This document shows positions 17,796 to 28,336 of a DNA stretch of 64,000 nucleotides, piece after piece (position 1 is the stretch's first letter; each line of letters starts with the position of its first letter). Source of the stretch: Flavivirga abyssicola. Lineage in GTDB: Bacteria; Bacteroidota; Bacteroidia; Flavobacteriales; Flavobacteriaceae. The translations under genes were made by a program, and so were the position numbers. Location of the stretch: NCBI RefSeq assembly GCF_030540775.2, contig NZ_CP141266.1, forward strand, positions 2,405,001 to 2,469,000, written 5' to 3'. Under the pieces are notes generated by a model. It was not told where the DNA came from and ran no database searches. It saw nothing but the letters and a program-made list of their open reading frames with translations.

Positions 17796-18077
17796 ATGAT
17801 ACTCGAAGTAGCCATATTAAATATTAAAAAAGGACTTTCAACAGATTTTGAAAAAGCTTTTAGTGAGGCTAAGAATATAATTTCTTCAATGAAAGGATAT
17901 ATATCCCACGAATTAAAAAAGTGTGTCGAACAAGAAGATAAATATATATTATTAGTCAATTGGGAAACGATTGAAGACCATGAAGTAGGGTTCAGAAAAT
18001 CGAATGAATATCAAAAATGGAAAGCTTTATTACATCATTTTTACGAACCATTCCCAATTGTAGAACATTATAAATAA
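17796..18077 (+). CDS. Antibiotic biosynthesis monooxygenase (ABM) domain protein
   Basis: A 93-residue ferredoxin-fold protein like the ABM/YgiN family: [13 protein letters not shown] at the start, [20 protein letters not shown] and [16 protein letters not shown] in the middle, [13 protein letters not shown] at the end. These proteins are often heme- or quinone-related or dimeric enzymes of unknown substrate. It lies between the two metH pieces, and its stop overlaps the start of the second by 1 nt (TAATG), so it belongs to the same translation unit. A link to methionine metabolism is inferred from position. Confidence 0.85.
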   Translation: MILEVAILNIKKGLSTDFEKAFSEAKNIISSMKGYISHELKKCVEQEDKYILLVNWETIEDHEVGFRKSNEYQKWKALLHHFYEPFPIVEHYK

Positions 18078-20806
18078 TGAGAAATAAAAACGATAAAGAC
18101 CCAATTAAAAAAGTCTCTTCCCTTTGGGGAGAGGTTGGAGTGGGGAAGAAATACATGCGTTTATCAGGATTAGAACCACTAGTCCTTAACGAAAACAGTA
18201 ATTTTATTAATGTTGGAGAACGTACTAATGTTGCAGGGTCGCGTAAATTCTTAAGATTAATAAAAGAAGAGAAATTTGATGAGGCGCTGGATATTGCACG
18301 GCATCAGGTAGACGGAGGTGCACAAATAATAGACATTAATATGGACGATGGTCTTATTGATGGAAAAGAATCTATGGTTCGCTTTTTAAATTTAATCGCT
18401 GCCGAACCAGATATTTGCCGTGTGCCTATTATGATAGATAGCTCTAAATGGGAAATCATTGAAGCCGGACTTCAAGTAGTACAGGGGAAATGTGTTGTAA
18501 ACTCTATTTCTTTAAAAGAAGGAGAAGAAAAGTTTATCTGGGAAGCAAAACAGATCAAGCGATATGGAGCTGCGGTTATCGTGATGGCGTTTGATGAGGT
18601 TGGTCAAGCAGATAATTATGAGAGACGTATTGAAATATCTAAGCGTTCTTATGATGTTCTGGTAAATAAAGTTGGCTTTCCATCAGAAGACATTATTTTC
18701 GATTTAAATATATTTCCTGTAGCAACAGGAATGGAAGAACACCGCAGAAATGCGATTGATTTCATTGAAGCAACACGTTGGGTACGCGAAAATTTACCAA
18801 ATGTAAGTGTTAGTGGTGGTGTGAGTAATGTGTCCTTTTCTTTTAGAGGAAATGATCGCGTTCGGGAAGCTATGCACTCGGTATTTCTATACTATGCCAT
18901 TCAAGCTGGTATGAATATGGGAATTGTAAACCCAGCGCTTTTAGAGGTATATGATGATATTCCTAAAGATTTATTAGAACATGTTGAAGATGTTATTCTA
19001 GACAGAAGAGATGACGCTACCGAGCGTTTATTGGATTTTGCTGAAACTGTAAAAGGATCTACAAAAGAAAAGACTGTAGATTTATCATGGAGAGAGCTTT
19101 CACTTCAAGAACGTATTACACATGCTTTAGTAAAAGGAATTGATGCTTACATTATTGAAGATGTAGAACAAGCTAGGCAAGAAGCCGAAAAGCCAATAGA
19201 AGTTATTGAAGGTCATTTAATGATAGGAATGAATGTGGTGGGTGATTTGTTTGGAGCAGGAAAAATGTTCTTGCCACAAGTAGTAAAATCGGCAAGGGTT
19301 ATGAAAAAAGCAGTATCCTATTTAAACCCATTTATTGAAGCCGAAAAAGGCGAAAAACAAGAAGCGTTAGGAAAAGTATTAATGGCAACCGTAAAAGGAG
19401 ATGTCCACGATATTGGAAAAAATATTGTGAGTGTTGTTTTAGGCTGTAATAATTACGAAATAGTTGATCTTGGCGTTATGGTGCCACCAGAAAAGATAAT
19501 TTCTGAAGCGAAAGAACATAATGTAGACGCCATTGGCCTATCAGGTTTAATCACACCATCTTTAGACGAAATGGTGTATTTAGCTAAAGAAATGGAACGT
19601 CAAAACTTCTCTGTGCCGTTACTTATAGGGGGAGCAACAACATCTAAAGCACATACTGCGGTGAAAATAGATCCACAGTATAAAAATGCTGTAGTACATG
19701 TAAACGATGCATCCAGAGCAGTAACGGTTGTTGGAGATTTATTGAATAAGAAAACGTCCAATGCATATGTTGCAAAACTTAAAAAGGATTATGATGAATT
19801 TCGTGAGAAATTTTTAAAACGAGGCAAAGAGAAGTCTTATATATCCATAGAAGAAGCACGACGTAAAAAATACAGCATAGACTGGGAAACGTCCAATATA
19901 GTTAAGCCTAACGAATTAGGCGTTCAAATATTAAAGCAACTAAGTTTAAAAGAACTATTACCTTTCATAGATTGGAAACCTTTCTTTATCTCATGGGATT
20001 TACACGGTAAATTCCCAGAGATATTAACTGATGAGGTTGTTGGAGAACAGGCTACACAACTGTATGAAGATGCACAAGCTATGATTAAGCAGATTGTAGC
20101 AAAACAGTTGTTGAAACCAAAAGCTGTTTTTGGCTTGTTTGAAGCAAATACGATCAATGATGATGATATATCTATTCAGAAAAAAGGTCGTGAGATTGCT
20201 GTATTTAGAACCTTGCGTCAGCAATTAAAGAAAAGGGAAGGCATTCCTAATATAGCCTTGTCCGATTTTATTGCACCAAAAGAAACAGGTAAAACGGATT
20301 ATATGGGTGCATTCTGCGTGGGTATTTTTGGAGCACAAGAACTAGCAACCTATTATAAGAAAAAAGAAGACGATTATAACTCGATAATGGCACAAGCTAT
20401 TGCTGATAGATTTGCAGAAGCATTTGCTGAATATTTACACAAACAAGTGCGAACAAAACATTGGGGTTATGCATCAGACGAAGATTTATCTAATGAAGAA
20501 TTAATAAAAGAAACTTATAAGGGGATTCGTCCAGCACCAGGTTATCCTGCATGTCCAGATCATTTAGAGAAAGAAACCATTTGGGAATTATTGGATGTTG
20601 AAAAGCTGATTGGAGTATCGTTAACAGAAAGTTTAGCCATGTGGCCAGCAGCTGCAGTATCTGGATACTATTTTGGAAACCCAGAAGCTAAATATTTTGG
20701 TTTAGGTAAAATCACGGATGACCAAGTAACAGATTATGCTACCAGAAAAGGTATCAAAAAAGATAAAGCCAGAAAGTGGCTGCATCCTAATCTTGCAGAG
20801 GAGTAA
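18077..20806 (+). CDS. metH: Methionine synthase, folate/cobalamin/activation subunit
   Basis: It carries the remaining MetH modules in 909 residues. The pterin-binding domain begins at about residue 45 ([14 protein letters not shown]). The cap domain follows, then the cobalamin domain with the axial-His motif GDVHDIGKN and [12 protein letters not shown]. The C-terminal SAM-dependent activation domain has [15 protein letters not shown] and [16 protein letters not shown]. The start overlaps the previous stop (TAATG). The first 26 residues include a translated palindromic repeat ([12 protein letters not shown]); normal homologues begin near the internal ATG at 18155. Confidence 0.95.
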   Translation: MRNKNDKDPIKKVSSLWGEVGVGKKYMRLSGLEPLVLNENSNFINVGERTNVAGSRKFLRLIKEEKFDEALDIARHQVDGGAQIIDINMDDGLIDGKESMVRFLNLIAAEPDICRVPIMIDSSKWEIIEAGLQVVQGKCVVNSISLKEGEEKFIWEAKQIKRYGAAVIVMAFDEVGQADNYERRIEISKRSYDVLVNKVGFPSEDIIFDLNIFPVATGMEEHRRNAIDFIEATRWVRENLPNVSVSGGVSNVSFSFRGNDRVREAMHSVFLYYAIQAGMNMGIVNPALLEVYDDIPKDLLEHVEDVILDRRDDATERLLDFAETVKGSTKEKTVDLSWRELSLQERITHALVKGIDAYIIEDVEQARQEAEKPIEVIEGHLMIGMNVVGDLFGAGKMFLPQVVKSARVMKKAVSYLNPFIEAEKGEKQEALGKVLMATVKGDVHDIGKNIVSVVLGCNNYEIVDLGVMVPPEKIISEAKEHNVDAIGLSGLITPSLDEMVYLAKEMERQNFSVPLLIGGATTSKAHTAVKIDPQYKNAVVHVNDASRAVTVVGDLLNKKTSNAYVAKLKKDYDEFREKFLKRGKEKSYISIEEARRKKYSIDWETSNIVKPNELGVQILKQLSLKELLPFIDWKPFFISWDLHGKFPEILTDEVVGEQATQLYEDAQAMIKQIVAKQLLKPKAVFGLFEANTINDDDISIQKKGREIAVFRTLRQQLKKREGIPNIALSDFIAPKETGKTDYMGAFCVGIFGAQELATYYKKKEDDYNSIMAQAIADRFAEAFAEYLHKQVRTKHWGYASDEDLSNEELIKETYKGIRPAPGYPACPDHLEKETIWELLDVEKLIGVSLTESLAMWPAAAVSGYYFGNPEAKYFGLGKITDDQVTDYATRKGIKKDKARKWLHPNLAEE
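18114..18149 (+). repeat. Palindromic repeat inside the 5' end of metH part 2
   Basis: TCTCTTCCCTTTGGGGAGAG followed by GTTGGAGTGGGGAAGA matches the element before cysN. It is translated in frame as part of an N-terminal extension. Confidence 0.7.
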
Positions 20807-20940
20807 AAAAACTCTAGCCTCTCCAAAAGGGAGCAATAAAAAGAAAAGCCTTAAGGAATCATTTGTGAATTTTTGGCTAAGAAAATAAGAACTAATAATG
20901 ATGAGATTCCCGCCTTTGCGGGAATGACAAAAGTTAACTG
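20807..20940 (+). repeat. Intergenic repeats between metH and metF
   Basis: Two elements are seen: CTCTAGCCTCTCCAAAAGGG at 20811-20830, a degenerate member of the CCCTNTCC/GGANAGGG family, and ATTCCCGCCTTTGCGGGAAT at 20906-20925, a palindrome also seen at 23130-23146 with different arms. The second sits 15 nt before the metF start. Confidence 0.6.
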
Positions 20941-21897
20941 ATGAAAGTAATAGACCATATTAAAAAAGCCAACGGAAAAACATTGTTTTCGTTCGAAATT
21001 ATTCCACCACAAAAGGGAAGGAACATTCAGGAACTGTATAATAATATAGATCCTTTAATGGAATTTAAACCCCCTTTTATTGATGTAACAACTTCCAGAG
21101 AACAGTATATCTATATCGATAAAGGCGACGGGTTATTAGATAGAAAAATAACACGTATGCGTCCAGGTACAGTTGGTATCTGTGCGGCTATTAAACATAA
21201 GTATAATGTAGATACGGTGCCACATGTGTTATGTGGTGGTTTTACCAAAGAAGAGACAGAATATTTATTAGTAGATTGCCATTATTTAGGTATAGAGAAC
21301 GTGATGGCTTTACGAGGTGATGCTATGAGTCATCAAAAATATTTTGAACCTTCAAAAGGAGGGAATCACTATGCAACAGATTTAGTGGCTCAAATTCAGA
21401 ATTTAAACTATGGCAAGTATTTACACGATGTTATAGAGTCTAATCATAAATCTGATTTTTGTATTGGTGTTGCAGGTTATCCTGAAAAACATATGGAAGC
21501 GCCTTCTATGCAAGCAGACTTAAGACGTCTTAAAGAAAAGGTTGATGCAGGGGCAGATTATGTAGTCACACAAATGTTTTTTGATAATAAAAAATACTTT
21601 GAATTTGTAGAAAAAGCGAAAAAAGCAGGAATTAATATCCCTATTATTCCAGGGATAAAGCCGTTAGCAGTAAAACGTCATTTACAAATACTTCCTCAAG
21701 TTTTTAAAATAGATTTACCAGAAGATTTAGTTGATGAAGTAGAAAAGTGTAAAGATAATAAACAGGTAAGACAAGTGGGAGTAGAATGGGCTATAAAGCA
21801 ATCTGAAGAACTTAAAAAAGCAGGTGTTCCAGTACTACATTATTACTCTATGGGTAAAAGTGATAATATAAAAGCCATTGCATCACAGTTATTTTGA
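20941..21897 (+). CDS. metF: Methylenetetrahydrofolate reductase
   Basis: It reduces methylenetetrahydrofolate to methyltetrahydrofolate, the methyl donor for MetH. FAD-dependent TIM barrel of 318 residues: FSFEIIPPQKGRN near residue 16, IDVTTSREQ, GIENVMALRGD, GVAGYPEKHMEAPS and GADYVVTQMFFDN are all characteristic. It closes the methionine cluster and probably shares the SAM-responsive transcript. Confidence 0.96.
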   Translation: MKVIDHIKKANGKTLFSFEIIPPQKGRNIQELYNNIDPLMEFKPPFIDVTTSREQYIYIDKGDGLLDRKITRMRPGTVGICAAIKHKYNVDTVPHVLCGGFTKEETEYLLVDCHYLGIENVMALRGDAMSHQKYFEPSKGGNHYATDLVAQIQNLNYGKYLHDVIESNHKSDFCIGVAGYPEKHMEAPSMQADLRRLKEKVDAGADYVVTQMFFDNKKYFEFVEKAKKAGINIPIIPGIKPLAVKRHLQILPQVFKIDLPEDLVDEVEKCKDNKQVRQVGVEWAIKQSEELKKAGVPVLHYYSMGKSDNIKAIASQLF

Positions 21898-21906
21898 TAA
21901 TTCTGT

Positions 21907-21914
21907 TATTTTTG
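21907..21914 (+). promoter_or_regulatory. Probable -7 element before the PagL-like gene
   Basis: TATTTTTG followed by CCC matches TAnnTTTG, about 29 nt before the ATG. No well-spaced TTG was found. Confidence 0.35.
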
Positions 21915-21942
21915 CCCTTCAAACAAACCTATTAATCTATTA

Positions 21943-23043
21943 ATGAGGGTATTTTTAATCTGTATTTTTTGTACAGTGTTCAGCGTTTCTTTCTCACAAG
22001 AAAAGAAGCATACGTCTTATATAGATGTCAATTATGCTAAAGGAAACATAGTCTTGCATAATAACGATATACTACATTTAATTAAAGGGCGCCCAGAGGG
22101 AATTATTTTAGGTTGGAATAAAAAAACCTACGGGTATAACGATTGGGAACAACACTATAATTACCCAGATTACGGTGTGTCTTTTGCCTACCAAAATCTA
22201 AAAAACGATGTTTTAGGGAATAATTATTCATTGTATGCGCATTACAATTTCTACTTTTTGAAACGTCATTTAATGTTACGTATTGGTCAAGGTTTGGCTT
22301 TAACGACCAACCCTTATGATAAAGAAGAAAATTTTAGAAATATAGCCTTTGGAACTAAAATTATGAGTAGTACTCTTTTAATGCTTAATTACAAAAAAGA
22401 GCGTATTATAGATAGGTTTGGATTACAAGCAGGGTTATCATTTATTCACTATTCCAATGGTAATGTAAAAGCACCAAATACGAGTATTAACAATATGGTT
22501 CTAAATATTGGAGTGACTTATAATTTAGACGAGGCAGAACCCGAATATGTGTCAACACTTGATAATGAAAATAAAGAAAAATTCACACAACCCATAAAAT
22601 ATAATATTGCTTTTAGAAGTGGTGTTAATGAAAGTGATACAGTTGATAGTGGACAATTCCCTTTTTATATTTTTTCTGCTTATGCGGATAAGCGTGTAAA
22701 TGTAAAAAGTGCATGGCAGTTAGGAGCCGATGTTTTCTTTTCAAGATTTTTAAAAGAACATATTTATTATAGATCGGTTGCCTTTCCTGAAGATAATTTA
22801 TCAGGAAATGAGGATTATAAAAGAGTAGGTGTTTTTGCAGGTCATGAATTATTTATTAATAAAACGTCGCTTATTACACAGTTGGGATATTATGTCTATT
22901 ATCCTTACGATTTTGAAGGACGTACCTATTTAAGGGTTGGTTTAAAACGTTATTTTGGTGATAAGTGGTTTGGAGCATTAACACTAAAATCACATGGAGC
23001 CAAAGCTGAGGCAATAGAATTTGGAGTTGGTGTTAGACTATAA
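21943..23043 (+). CDS. Acyloxyacyl hydrolase / PagL-like outer membrane protein
   Basis: A 366-residue protein with a signal peptide (MRVFLICIFCTVFSVSFSQE) and a beta-barrel-like pattern of alternating aromatic strands. The segment GLSFIHYSNGNVKAPNTSI resembles the His-Ser active-site region of PagL-type lipid A deacylases, which act in the outer membrane. The chain ends in an aromatic-poor strand (EFGVGVRL) rather than a canonical final Phe. A lipid A modification role is inference; no other lipid A gene is nearby. Confidence 0.7.
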   Translation: MRVFLICIFCTVFSVSFSQEKKHTSYIDVNYAKGNIVLHNNDILHLIKGRPEGIILGWNKKTYGYNDWEQHYNYPDYGVSFAYQNLKNDVLGNNYSLYAHYNFYFLKRHLMLRIGQGLALTTNPYDKEENFRNIAFGTKIMSSTLLMLNYKKERIIDRFGLQAGLSFIHYSNGNVKAPNTSINNMVLNIGVTYNLDEAEPEYVSTLDNENKEKFTQPIKYNIAFRSGVNESDTVDSGQFPFYIFSAYADKRVNVKSAWQLGADVFFSRFLKEHIYYRSVAFPEDNLSGNEDYKRVGVFAGHELFINKTSLITQLGYYVYYPYDFEGRTYLRVGLKRYFGDKWFGALTLKSHGAKAEAIEFGVGVRL

Positions 23044-23153
23044 ACGATCTGTCATTCCTGCGACTTGTACTGAACTTGTTTCAGTAAGGCAGGAATCTTA
23101 AGAATTGAAACTTAAATATAAAAATGGGTTCCTGCCTTTGCAGGAATGAAAAT
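23044..23153 (+). repeat. Dispersed repeat before the GIN lipoprotein gene
   Basis: CTGTCATTCCTGCGACTTGT, CAGTAAGGCAGGAATCTTAA and CCTGCCTTTGCAGGAATG together form nested inverted repeats ending 6 nt before the start codon at 23154. The pattern is shared with 58836-58905. Confidence 0.7.
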
Positions 23154-23900
23154 ATGAAAAGAATAGTTTACATATTAGTTTTGTTTTTAACAATAGCTTG
23201 CGATAGTGAAAACGCTGGAGATTGTTTTCAGAAAACAGGGCGTATAGTTCAACAGGAAATAGTAGTAGATTCTTTTGATAAAATATTTGTCAATCGCGAT
23301 ATAGAACTCATTATTAAAGAAGGAATGGAACAGCAAGTTATTGTTGAATCTGGTGAAAATTTAATGAATGATGTAAAAGCAGTTGTTTTAGATGGTAAGC
23401 TAACATTAACCGATAGTAACAATTGTAATTATGTGCGAGATTATGGTGTTACTAAAGTTTACGTGACATCTCCAAATATAACAGAAATTAGGAGCTCTAC
23501 ACAGTATGATATAAGTTCAGATGGCGTTTTAACTTATCCAAGTTTAACTATTCTATCGGAAGATTTTGGTGATCCAGATAGCATTACAAATGCTAATTTT
23601 AGGTTACAGATCGATAATAATACATTTAGATTAGTTTTTAATAATTTATCTAATTGTTTTATTTCGGGTAAAACAGAAAACCTAAATCTTACTTTTGCAT
23701 CTGGGACCTCACGTTTTGAAGGCCGAAATCTTATAGCCCAAAATGTAAAATTATGGAATAGATCATCTAACGATATGATTGTAAACCCCCAACAAGAAAT
23801 TAAAGGTACTATTTCTGGAGTGGGTCATGTGATTTCTGTAAATCGCCCACCAATCGTTGAGGTTAATCAATTATATAAAGGACGCTTGATTTTTGAATAA
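23154..23900 (+). CDS. GIN domain lipoprotein (DUF2807)
   Basis: A 248-residue lipoprotein; the signal peptide ends in the lipobox LTIAC. The rest is a beta-helix-like repeat pattern of the auto-transporter adhesin head GIN family: FDKIFVNRDIELIIKEG, QVIVESGENLMNDV, VTSPNITEIRSS. The role of these proteins is not established; cell-envelope adhesion is often assumed. An upstream in-frame ATG at 23124 lies in the repeat and would add residues before the signal peptide, so 23154 is preferred. The 3' end overlaps the convergent ackA gene by 30 nt. Confidence 0.8.
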   Translation: MKRIVYILVLFLTIACDSENAGDCFQKTGRIVQQEIVVDSFDKIFVNRDIELIIKEGMEQQVIVESGENLMNDVKAVVLDGKLTLTDSNNCNYVRDYGVTKVYVTSPNITEIRSSTQYDISSDGVLTYPSLTILSEDFGDPDSITNANFRLQIDNNTFRLVFNNLSNCFISGKTENLNLTFASGTSRFEGRNLIAQNVKLWNRSSNDMIVNPQQEIKGTISGVGHVISVNRPPIVEVNQLYKGRLIFE

Positions 23901-25073
23901 CTGAGTGGCTTGTTTAGCAATTTCCAATTCTTCATTAGTGGGAATTACTAAAATTTTTACTTTAGAATCATCTGTATTAATAGCATGTGTCGTTTTAGAT
24001 CTAATTTTGTTTTTTTCAGCATCTAAATGAATACCTAAAAACTCCAAATCTTTAGAAACTAGTGCTCTCATTAATTGTGAGTTTTCTCCAATACCCGCAG
24101 TAAATACGATCGCATCTAATCCATTTAAAATAGCGGCATAGCTACCAATATATTTTTTTATACGATACACATTCATCTCTAAAGCTAGTTGACATGCCTT
24201 ATTTCCTTGGGCTGCTTGTTCTTGAATATCTCTTAAATCACTAAAACCAGTAAGTCCAAGCATGCCACTCTTTTTTTGTAGTAGCGTGTTTATTTCGTCT
24301 AAACTGTAGTCTAGTTTATTTGTTAAATGAAAGATAATAGCTGGATCGATATCTCCAGAACGTGTTCCCATAATTAAACCACTAACGGGAGAAAATCCTA
24401 AAGAATGATCAATACTCTTACCGTCCTTTATAGCCGTCATACTACAACCGTTTCCTAAATGAATGGTAATAATTTTAGAATCTTTTTTACCTAAATAATC
24501 GATAGCTTTTTCTGAAACATACTTATGACTGGTCCCATGAAAACCATATAAACGAATATGATGATCAGTTAAAAATTCATTAGGAATCGCATATTTATAT
24601 GCATGTTCTGGTATCGATTGATGAAAAGCCGTATCAAAAACAGCAACCTGTTTTGCATTTGGAAATATATCTTCAGCAACTTCGATGCCCTCAAGATTAG
24701 CAGGATTATGTAAAGGAGCAAGCGATGATAGTTCTTTTATCTTTTCTTTTACAGCCTTAGTGATTTGAGTTGTTTTATTAAAATGAATGCCACCATGCAC
24801 TACTCTATGGCCGACTATCGAAATATCTTCTGGGGATTTTATAATGCCCGTGTTTTTATCTAAAAGCTGTTTTGATAATAATTTTAATCCATCTTTATGG
24901 TTTAAAATTGGGCTTACAAATTCAATAGTGTCATTTTTAGTTTTGAATTTAAAAATAGCATCATCAAAACCAATACGTTCAATAAGCCCTGAGCATAAAA
25001 TACGCTCTTCTGGCATTAAAAACAATTGAAATTTTATGGAGGAACTCCCCGAGTTTAAAACTAATACTTGCAT
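23871..25073 (-). CDS. ackA: Acetate kinase
   Basis: It interconverts acetyl phosphate and acetate with ATP. The 400-residue length is standard. Signatures: VLNSGSSSIKFQLF at the start, VGHRVVHGG, FDTAFHQSIPEHAYKY, GFHGTSHKYV, IITIHLGNGCSMTAI, MGTRSGDIDPAI and FTAGIGENS. The pta gene ends 5 nt upstream, so the two form an operon. Confidence 0.97.
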   Translation of the reverse strand: MQVLVLNSGSSSIKFQLFLMPEERILCSGLIERIGFDDAIFKFKTKNDTIEFVSPILNHKDGLKLLSKQLLDKNTGIIKSPEDISIVGHRVVHGGIHFNKTTQITKAVKEKIKELSSLAPLHNPANLEGIEVAEDIFPNAKQVAVFDTAFHQSIPEHAYKYAIPNEFLTDHHIRLYGFHGTSHKYVSEKAIDYLGKKDSKIITIHLGNGCSMTAIKDGKSIDHSLGFSPVSGLIMGTRSGDIDPAIIFHLTNKLDYSLDEINTLLQKKSGMLGLTGFSDLRDIQEQAAQGNKACQLALEMNVYRIKKYIGSYAAILNGLDAIVFTAGIGENSQLMRALVSKDLEFLGIHLDAEKNKIRSKTTHAINTDDSKVKILVIPTNEELEIAKQATQLFKNQASFI

Positions 25074-25078
25074 GTTTT

Positions 25079-27169
25079 TTATTGGTTTTGAGCTTGAATA
25101 GCAGTGATTATAACGGTGCTATAAATGTCGTCTACAGTACAACCTCTACTAAGATCGTTTACTGGTTTATTTAATCCTTGTAAAACAGGACCTATAGCCA
25201 ATGCTCCTGTTTCACGTTGTACAGCTTTGTAGGTGTTATTACCTGTATTTAAATCTGGAAAAATTAAAACACTGGCATGTCCAGCTACCTCAGAATCCGG
25301 TAATTTGGTTTTTCCAATACGCGCATCTACCGCGGCGTCATACTGAATAGGCCCTTCTATTTTTAAATCTGAAGCTTGTGCTTTTACAATATCGGTTGCC
25401 TCTCTAACTTTTTCTACATCAATTCCTTTTCCAGAAGCACCAGAAGAGTAAGAAAGCATAGCAACTTTAGGGGTTATACCAAACTCTTTTGCTGTTTGAG
25501 CTGACGAAATTGCTATTTCTGCCAACTGTTGGGCATTTGGGTTTGGGTTAATAGCACAATCTCCAAACACAGAAATTCTGTCTTCTAAGCACATAAAGAA
25601 AATGGACGATACTAGGTTTACGCCTGGTTTTGTTTTTATAAATTGTAAAGCAGGGCGTAAGGTATGCTGTGTAGTATGTACAGCTCCGGAAACCATGCCG
25701 TCTGCATGCCCTTTGTAAATCATCATAGTACCAAAATATGAAACATCAGACATGGTATCCCTTGCCATTTCCAAAGTAACATTTTTATGTTTTCTAAGTT
25801 CATAAAAAGTACTAACATAATCTTCAAAATGAGGTGATTTTGTAGGAGATACAATATTTATTTCATCTGTATTTAAAGGGATATCTAATTTTTCAATAAG
25901 ATCTTTAATTTTATCTTCTTCCCCCAAAAGTGTTAATTCTACAACATGGGCATTGGTTAATCTTGCAGCTGCACGTAATACGCGTTCATCAGACCCTTCT
26001 GGTAAAACGATATGCTTTTTATCGTTTAAAGCACGTTGTAATAAATTGTATTGAAACATTCTAGGTGTGAACACATCAGATTCAAAAGTAATAAGTTTAT
26101 CAGCCAGCTTATCAGTATCTACATGTTTTTCAAAAACAGCTATAGATGTGGTTATTTTTTCTGTGTTTTCAGCATATATTCTAGATTTAATATTGCCAAT
26201 ACTGCTGGTTACATTATAAGTACCTCCCTTTACACTAATAAGAGGAACAATGCTGGAGAGCCCTTCTATAAGTTTTAAAATAGGCTCCTCTGGAATAAGC
26301 CCTCCTGTTAAAATAATTCCTGCAATTTTAGGGTAATTCTTAGAGATATTAGCTTGTAAAGCCCCTAGAATAATATCGGCTCTATCACCGGGAGCAATAA
26401 CCAATGCATTTTCCTTAAGATGCATCAAATAATTGCGTAATTGCATGGCACCTACGCTAAAACTCTCAGTGAGGTTATTCAGCATGTCATGACCAAAAAG
26501 AACCTCGCCGCCTAAAGCTTTCGAGATTTCTTTTACAGTAGGACTGCTCAGGTTAGGGATTTTTGGTATAACTGTAATATCTGTACCATTGCTTATACGC
26601 GTTTTCAATTGCTCCTTAAGCGTAGAAATATAATCTGGGTTAGCTTTATTAGTTATTATTGAAAGTACATCAACATCTTGTTTAAAAGTGTTATGTGCTA
26701 ATTGCACACTATCTACAATCTCTTTAAGCTCTTTTTTATCTCCTTGGGAAACGATAATAACAGGAAGTCCGAGGTTTTTAGATATTAAAATATTAATATC
26801 TAGCTCCAAACTTGAATTTTCATGAGAGAAGTCGGTGCCTTCTACCAAAACAAAATCAAAATGCTCTTCAAGATTTTTATATTTTTTAATAATTTCATCT
26901 AAAACTTCTCCAGATTTCCCTTGGTTATATAAATCGAGTACTTGATTTCTTGTATATGCAAATGTTTTCTTGTAGTTAACATCTAATTCAAAATGAGACA
27001 TCACAGTATTGATGTGATTATCCATTTCTCCTGTTTCAAGATCTTCAATAATTGGTCTAAAATATCCGACCCTGGCAGTTTTTCCCAAAAGCATACGCAT
27101 TAAGCCAAGAACAACAACAGATTTCCCACTGTTAGGCTCGATAGTTGCTACATAAATTCCTTTACTCAT
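25079..27169 (-). CDS. pta: Phosphate acetyltransferase (long form)
   Basis: It converts acetyl-CoA and phosphate to acetyl phosphate, feeding AckA. The long 696-residue architecture is present: an N-terminal dethiobiotin-synthetase-like P-loop domain (YVATIEPNSGKSVVVLGLM), a DRTGG domain in the middle, and the C-terminal catalytic domain from about residue 370 (HIVLPEGSDERVLRAA, YFGTMMIYKGHADGMVSGA, SYSSGASGKG). It is the first gene of the pta-ackA operon. Confidence 0.96.
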   Translation of the reverse strand: MSKGIYVATIEPNSGKSVVVLGLMRMLLGKTARVGYFRPIIEDLETGEMDNHINTVMSHFELDVNYKKTFAYTRNQVLDLYNQGKSGEVLDEIIKKYKNLEEHFDFVLVEGTDFSHENSSLELDINILISKNLGLPVIIVSQGDKKELKEIVDSVQLAHNTFKQDVDVLSIITNKANPDYISTLKEQLKTRISNGTDITVIPKIPNLSSPTVKEISKALGGEVLFGHDMLNNLTESFSVGAMQLRNYLMHLKENALVIAPGDRADIILGALQANISKNYPKIAGIILTGGLIPEEPILKLIEGLSSIVPLISVKGGTYNVTSSIGNIKSRIYAENTEKITTSIAVFEKHVDTDKLADKLITFESDVFTPRMFQYNLLQRALNDKKHIVLPEGSDERVLRAAARLTNAHVVELTLLGEEDKIKDLIEKLDIPLNTDEINIVSPTKSPHFEDYVSTFYELRKHKNVTLEMARDTMSDVSYFGTMMIYKGHADGMVSGAVHTTQHTLRPALQFIKTKPGVNLVSSIFFMCLEDRISVFGDCAINPNPNAQQLAEIAISSAQTAKEFGITPKVAMLSYSSGASGKGIDVEKVREATDIVKAQASDLKIEGPIQYDAAVDARIGKTKLPDSEVAGHASVLIFPDLNTGNNTYKAVQRETGALAIGPVLQGLNKPVNDLSRGCTVDDIYSTVIITAIQAQNQ

Positions 27170-27253
27170 AGTGTTTTTTAGTGTTACAAGATAGCTTATT
27201 ACTTACTGTATAGGTGAAGTAATTATATATTGTGTTATAAAAATATTATACGA

Positions 27254-27261
27254 CAAAATTA
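27254..27261 (-). promoter_or_regulatory. Probable -7 element of pta-ackA
   Basis: Read on the minus strand the site is TAATTTTG, matching TAnnTTTG about 85 nt before the pta start. No -33 TTG was seen at the right distance. Confidence 0.35.
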
Positions 27262-27333
27262 ATACCTTCATATTATGCTAAGGATGATATTTGTCATACT
27301 TTCCATTTAAAACTTATCAATATAAAAAGGGGG

Positions 27334-28230
27334 CTATTTTGATGTTAAATCTCTAAAAAGTGACTCCAAACTAGCGTTCTTTTGATTTAGCTGCAATATT
27401 TTTAATTGATTATCATGAGCAAAATCAAAAACATAAGATCTCATATCTTCTGAGGTACTAAAAGTAACCTCATAAACAAAGCCATGTGTATTTGCTACAT
27501 GTTTTACTTTAGGAAGTTTTAGTAAAAAAGCATCTTCAACACGATAATCAAATTCAACAATAACAATTTGTTCTTTGGCATCACGTAGTTCACTTAGTTT
27601 TTTATCTGCAACAATCTCCCCTTTATTAATTATAATCACACGGTCGCACATCGCCTCCACTTCTTGCATAATATGTGTAGATAGAAACACGGTTTTGGTT
27701 TCTCCAATCGTTTTTATAAGATGTCTAATATCAACCAATTGGTTGGGGTCTAAACCAGTGGTCGGTTCATCTAATATTAAAACATCAGGATCATGTAATA
27801 AGGCATTGGCTAAACCAACACGCTGGCGATATCCTTTAGAAAGCTGTCCTATTTTTTTATGAACTTCAGGTGTTAAGCCAGTAAGCTCAATAACATCATT
27901 AATACGTTCTTTAGAAACCTTGTATATGTTAGCATTAAAGTTTAGATACTCTTTAACAAACATGTCCAGATATAATGGGTTATGCTCGGGTAAATAGCCA
28001 ACACTTTGTTGTACATGTTTAGTGTTTTCTTTTATGTCATATCCATTTACCTTGGCACCGCCTTCACTAGGGTTAATGTAAGTGGTTAATATTTTCATCA
28101 TGGTCGATTTTCCAGCACCATTAGGACCTAAAAAACCAACAATTTCTGGTTTGTTGACTTTAAACGATATATTGTTTAGAGCTTTCTGTTCGCCATAGCG
28201 CTTTGAAACTCCTATTACTTCAATAGACAT
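27334..28230 (-). CDS. gldA: ABC transporter ATPase, GldA-like
   Basis: A 298-residue ABC ATPase with Walker A GFLGPNGAGKST, signature LSKGYRQRVGLA and Walker B DVLILDEPT, followed by the H-loop STHIMQEVE. The overall sequence (EVIGVSKRYGEQKALNNISF start, YLPEHNPLYLDMFVKEYL) resembles GldA, the ATPase of the GldAFG transporter needed for gliding in Flavobacteriaceae. The permease genes gldF and gldG are not in the window, so the name is probable rather than certain. Confidence 0.78.
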   Translation of the reverse strand: MSIEVIGVSKRYGEQKALNNISFKVNKPEIVGFLGPNGAGKSTMMKILTTYINPSEGGAKVNGYDIKENTKHVQQSVGYLPEHNPLYLDMFVKEYLNFNANIYKVSKERINDVIELTGLTPEVHKKIGQLSKGYRQRVGLANALLHDPDVLILDEPTTGLDPNQLVDIRHLIKTIGETKTVFLSTHIMQEVEAMCDRVIIINKGEIVADKKLSELRDAKEQIVIVEFDYRVEDAFLLKLPKVKHVANTHGFVYEVTFSTSEDMRSYVFDFAHDNQLKILQLNQKNASLESLFRDLTSK

Positions 28231-28247
28231 AATTAAAATTATTTATT

Positions 28248-28255
28248 CAAAAATA
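28248..28255 (-). promoter_or_regulatory. Probable -7 element of gldA
   Basis: TATTTTTG on the minus strand, 18-25 nt upstream of the start codon, matches TAnnTTTG. A TTG lies about 14 nt further upstream, closer than the usual spacing. Confidence 0.35.
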
Positions 28256-28336
28256 ATAATTATATAATGCAATAGAAGTTTTGTTATATAATCTTTAAAA
28301 CTTTTAAAAAAATCAAAAAAAACCGATAGCACAATT

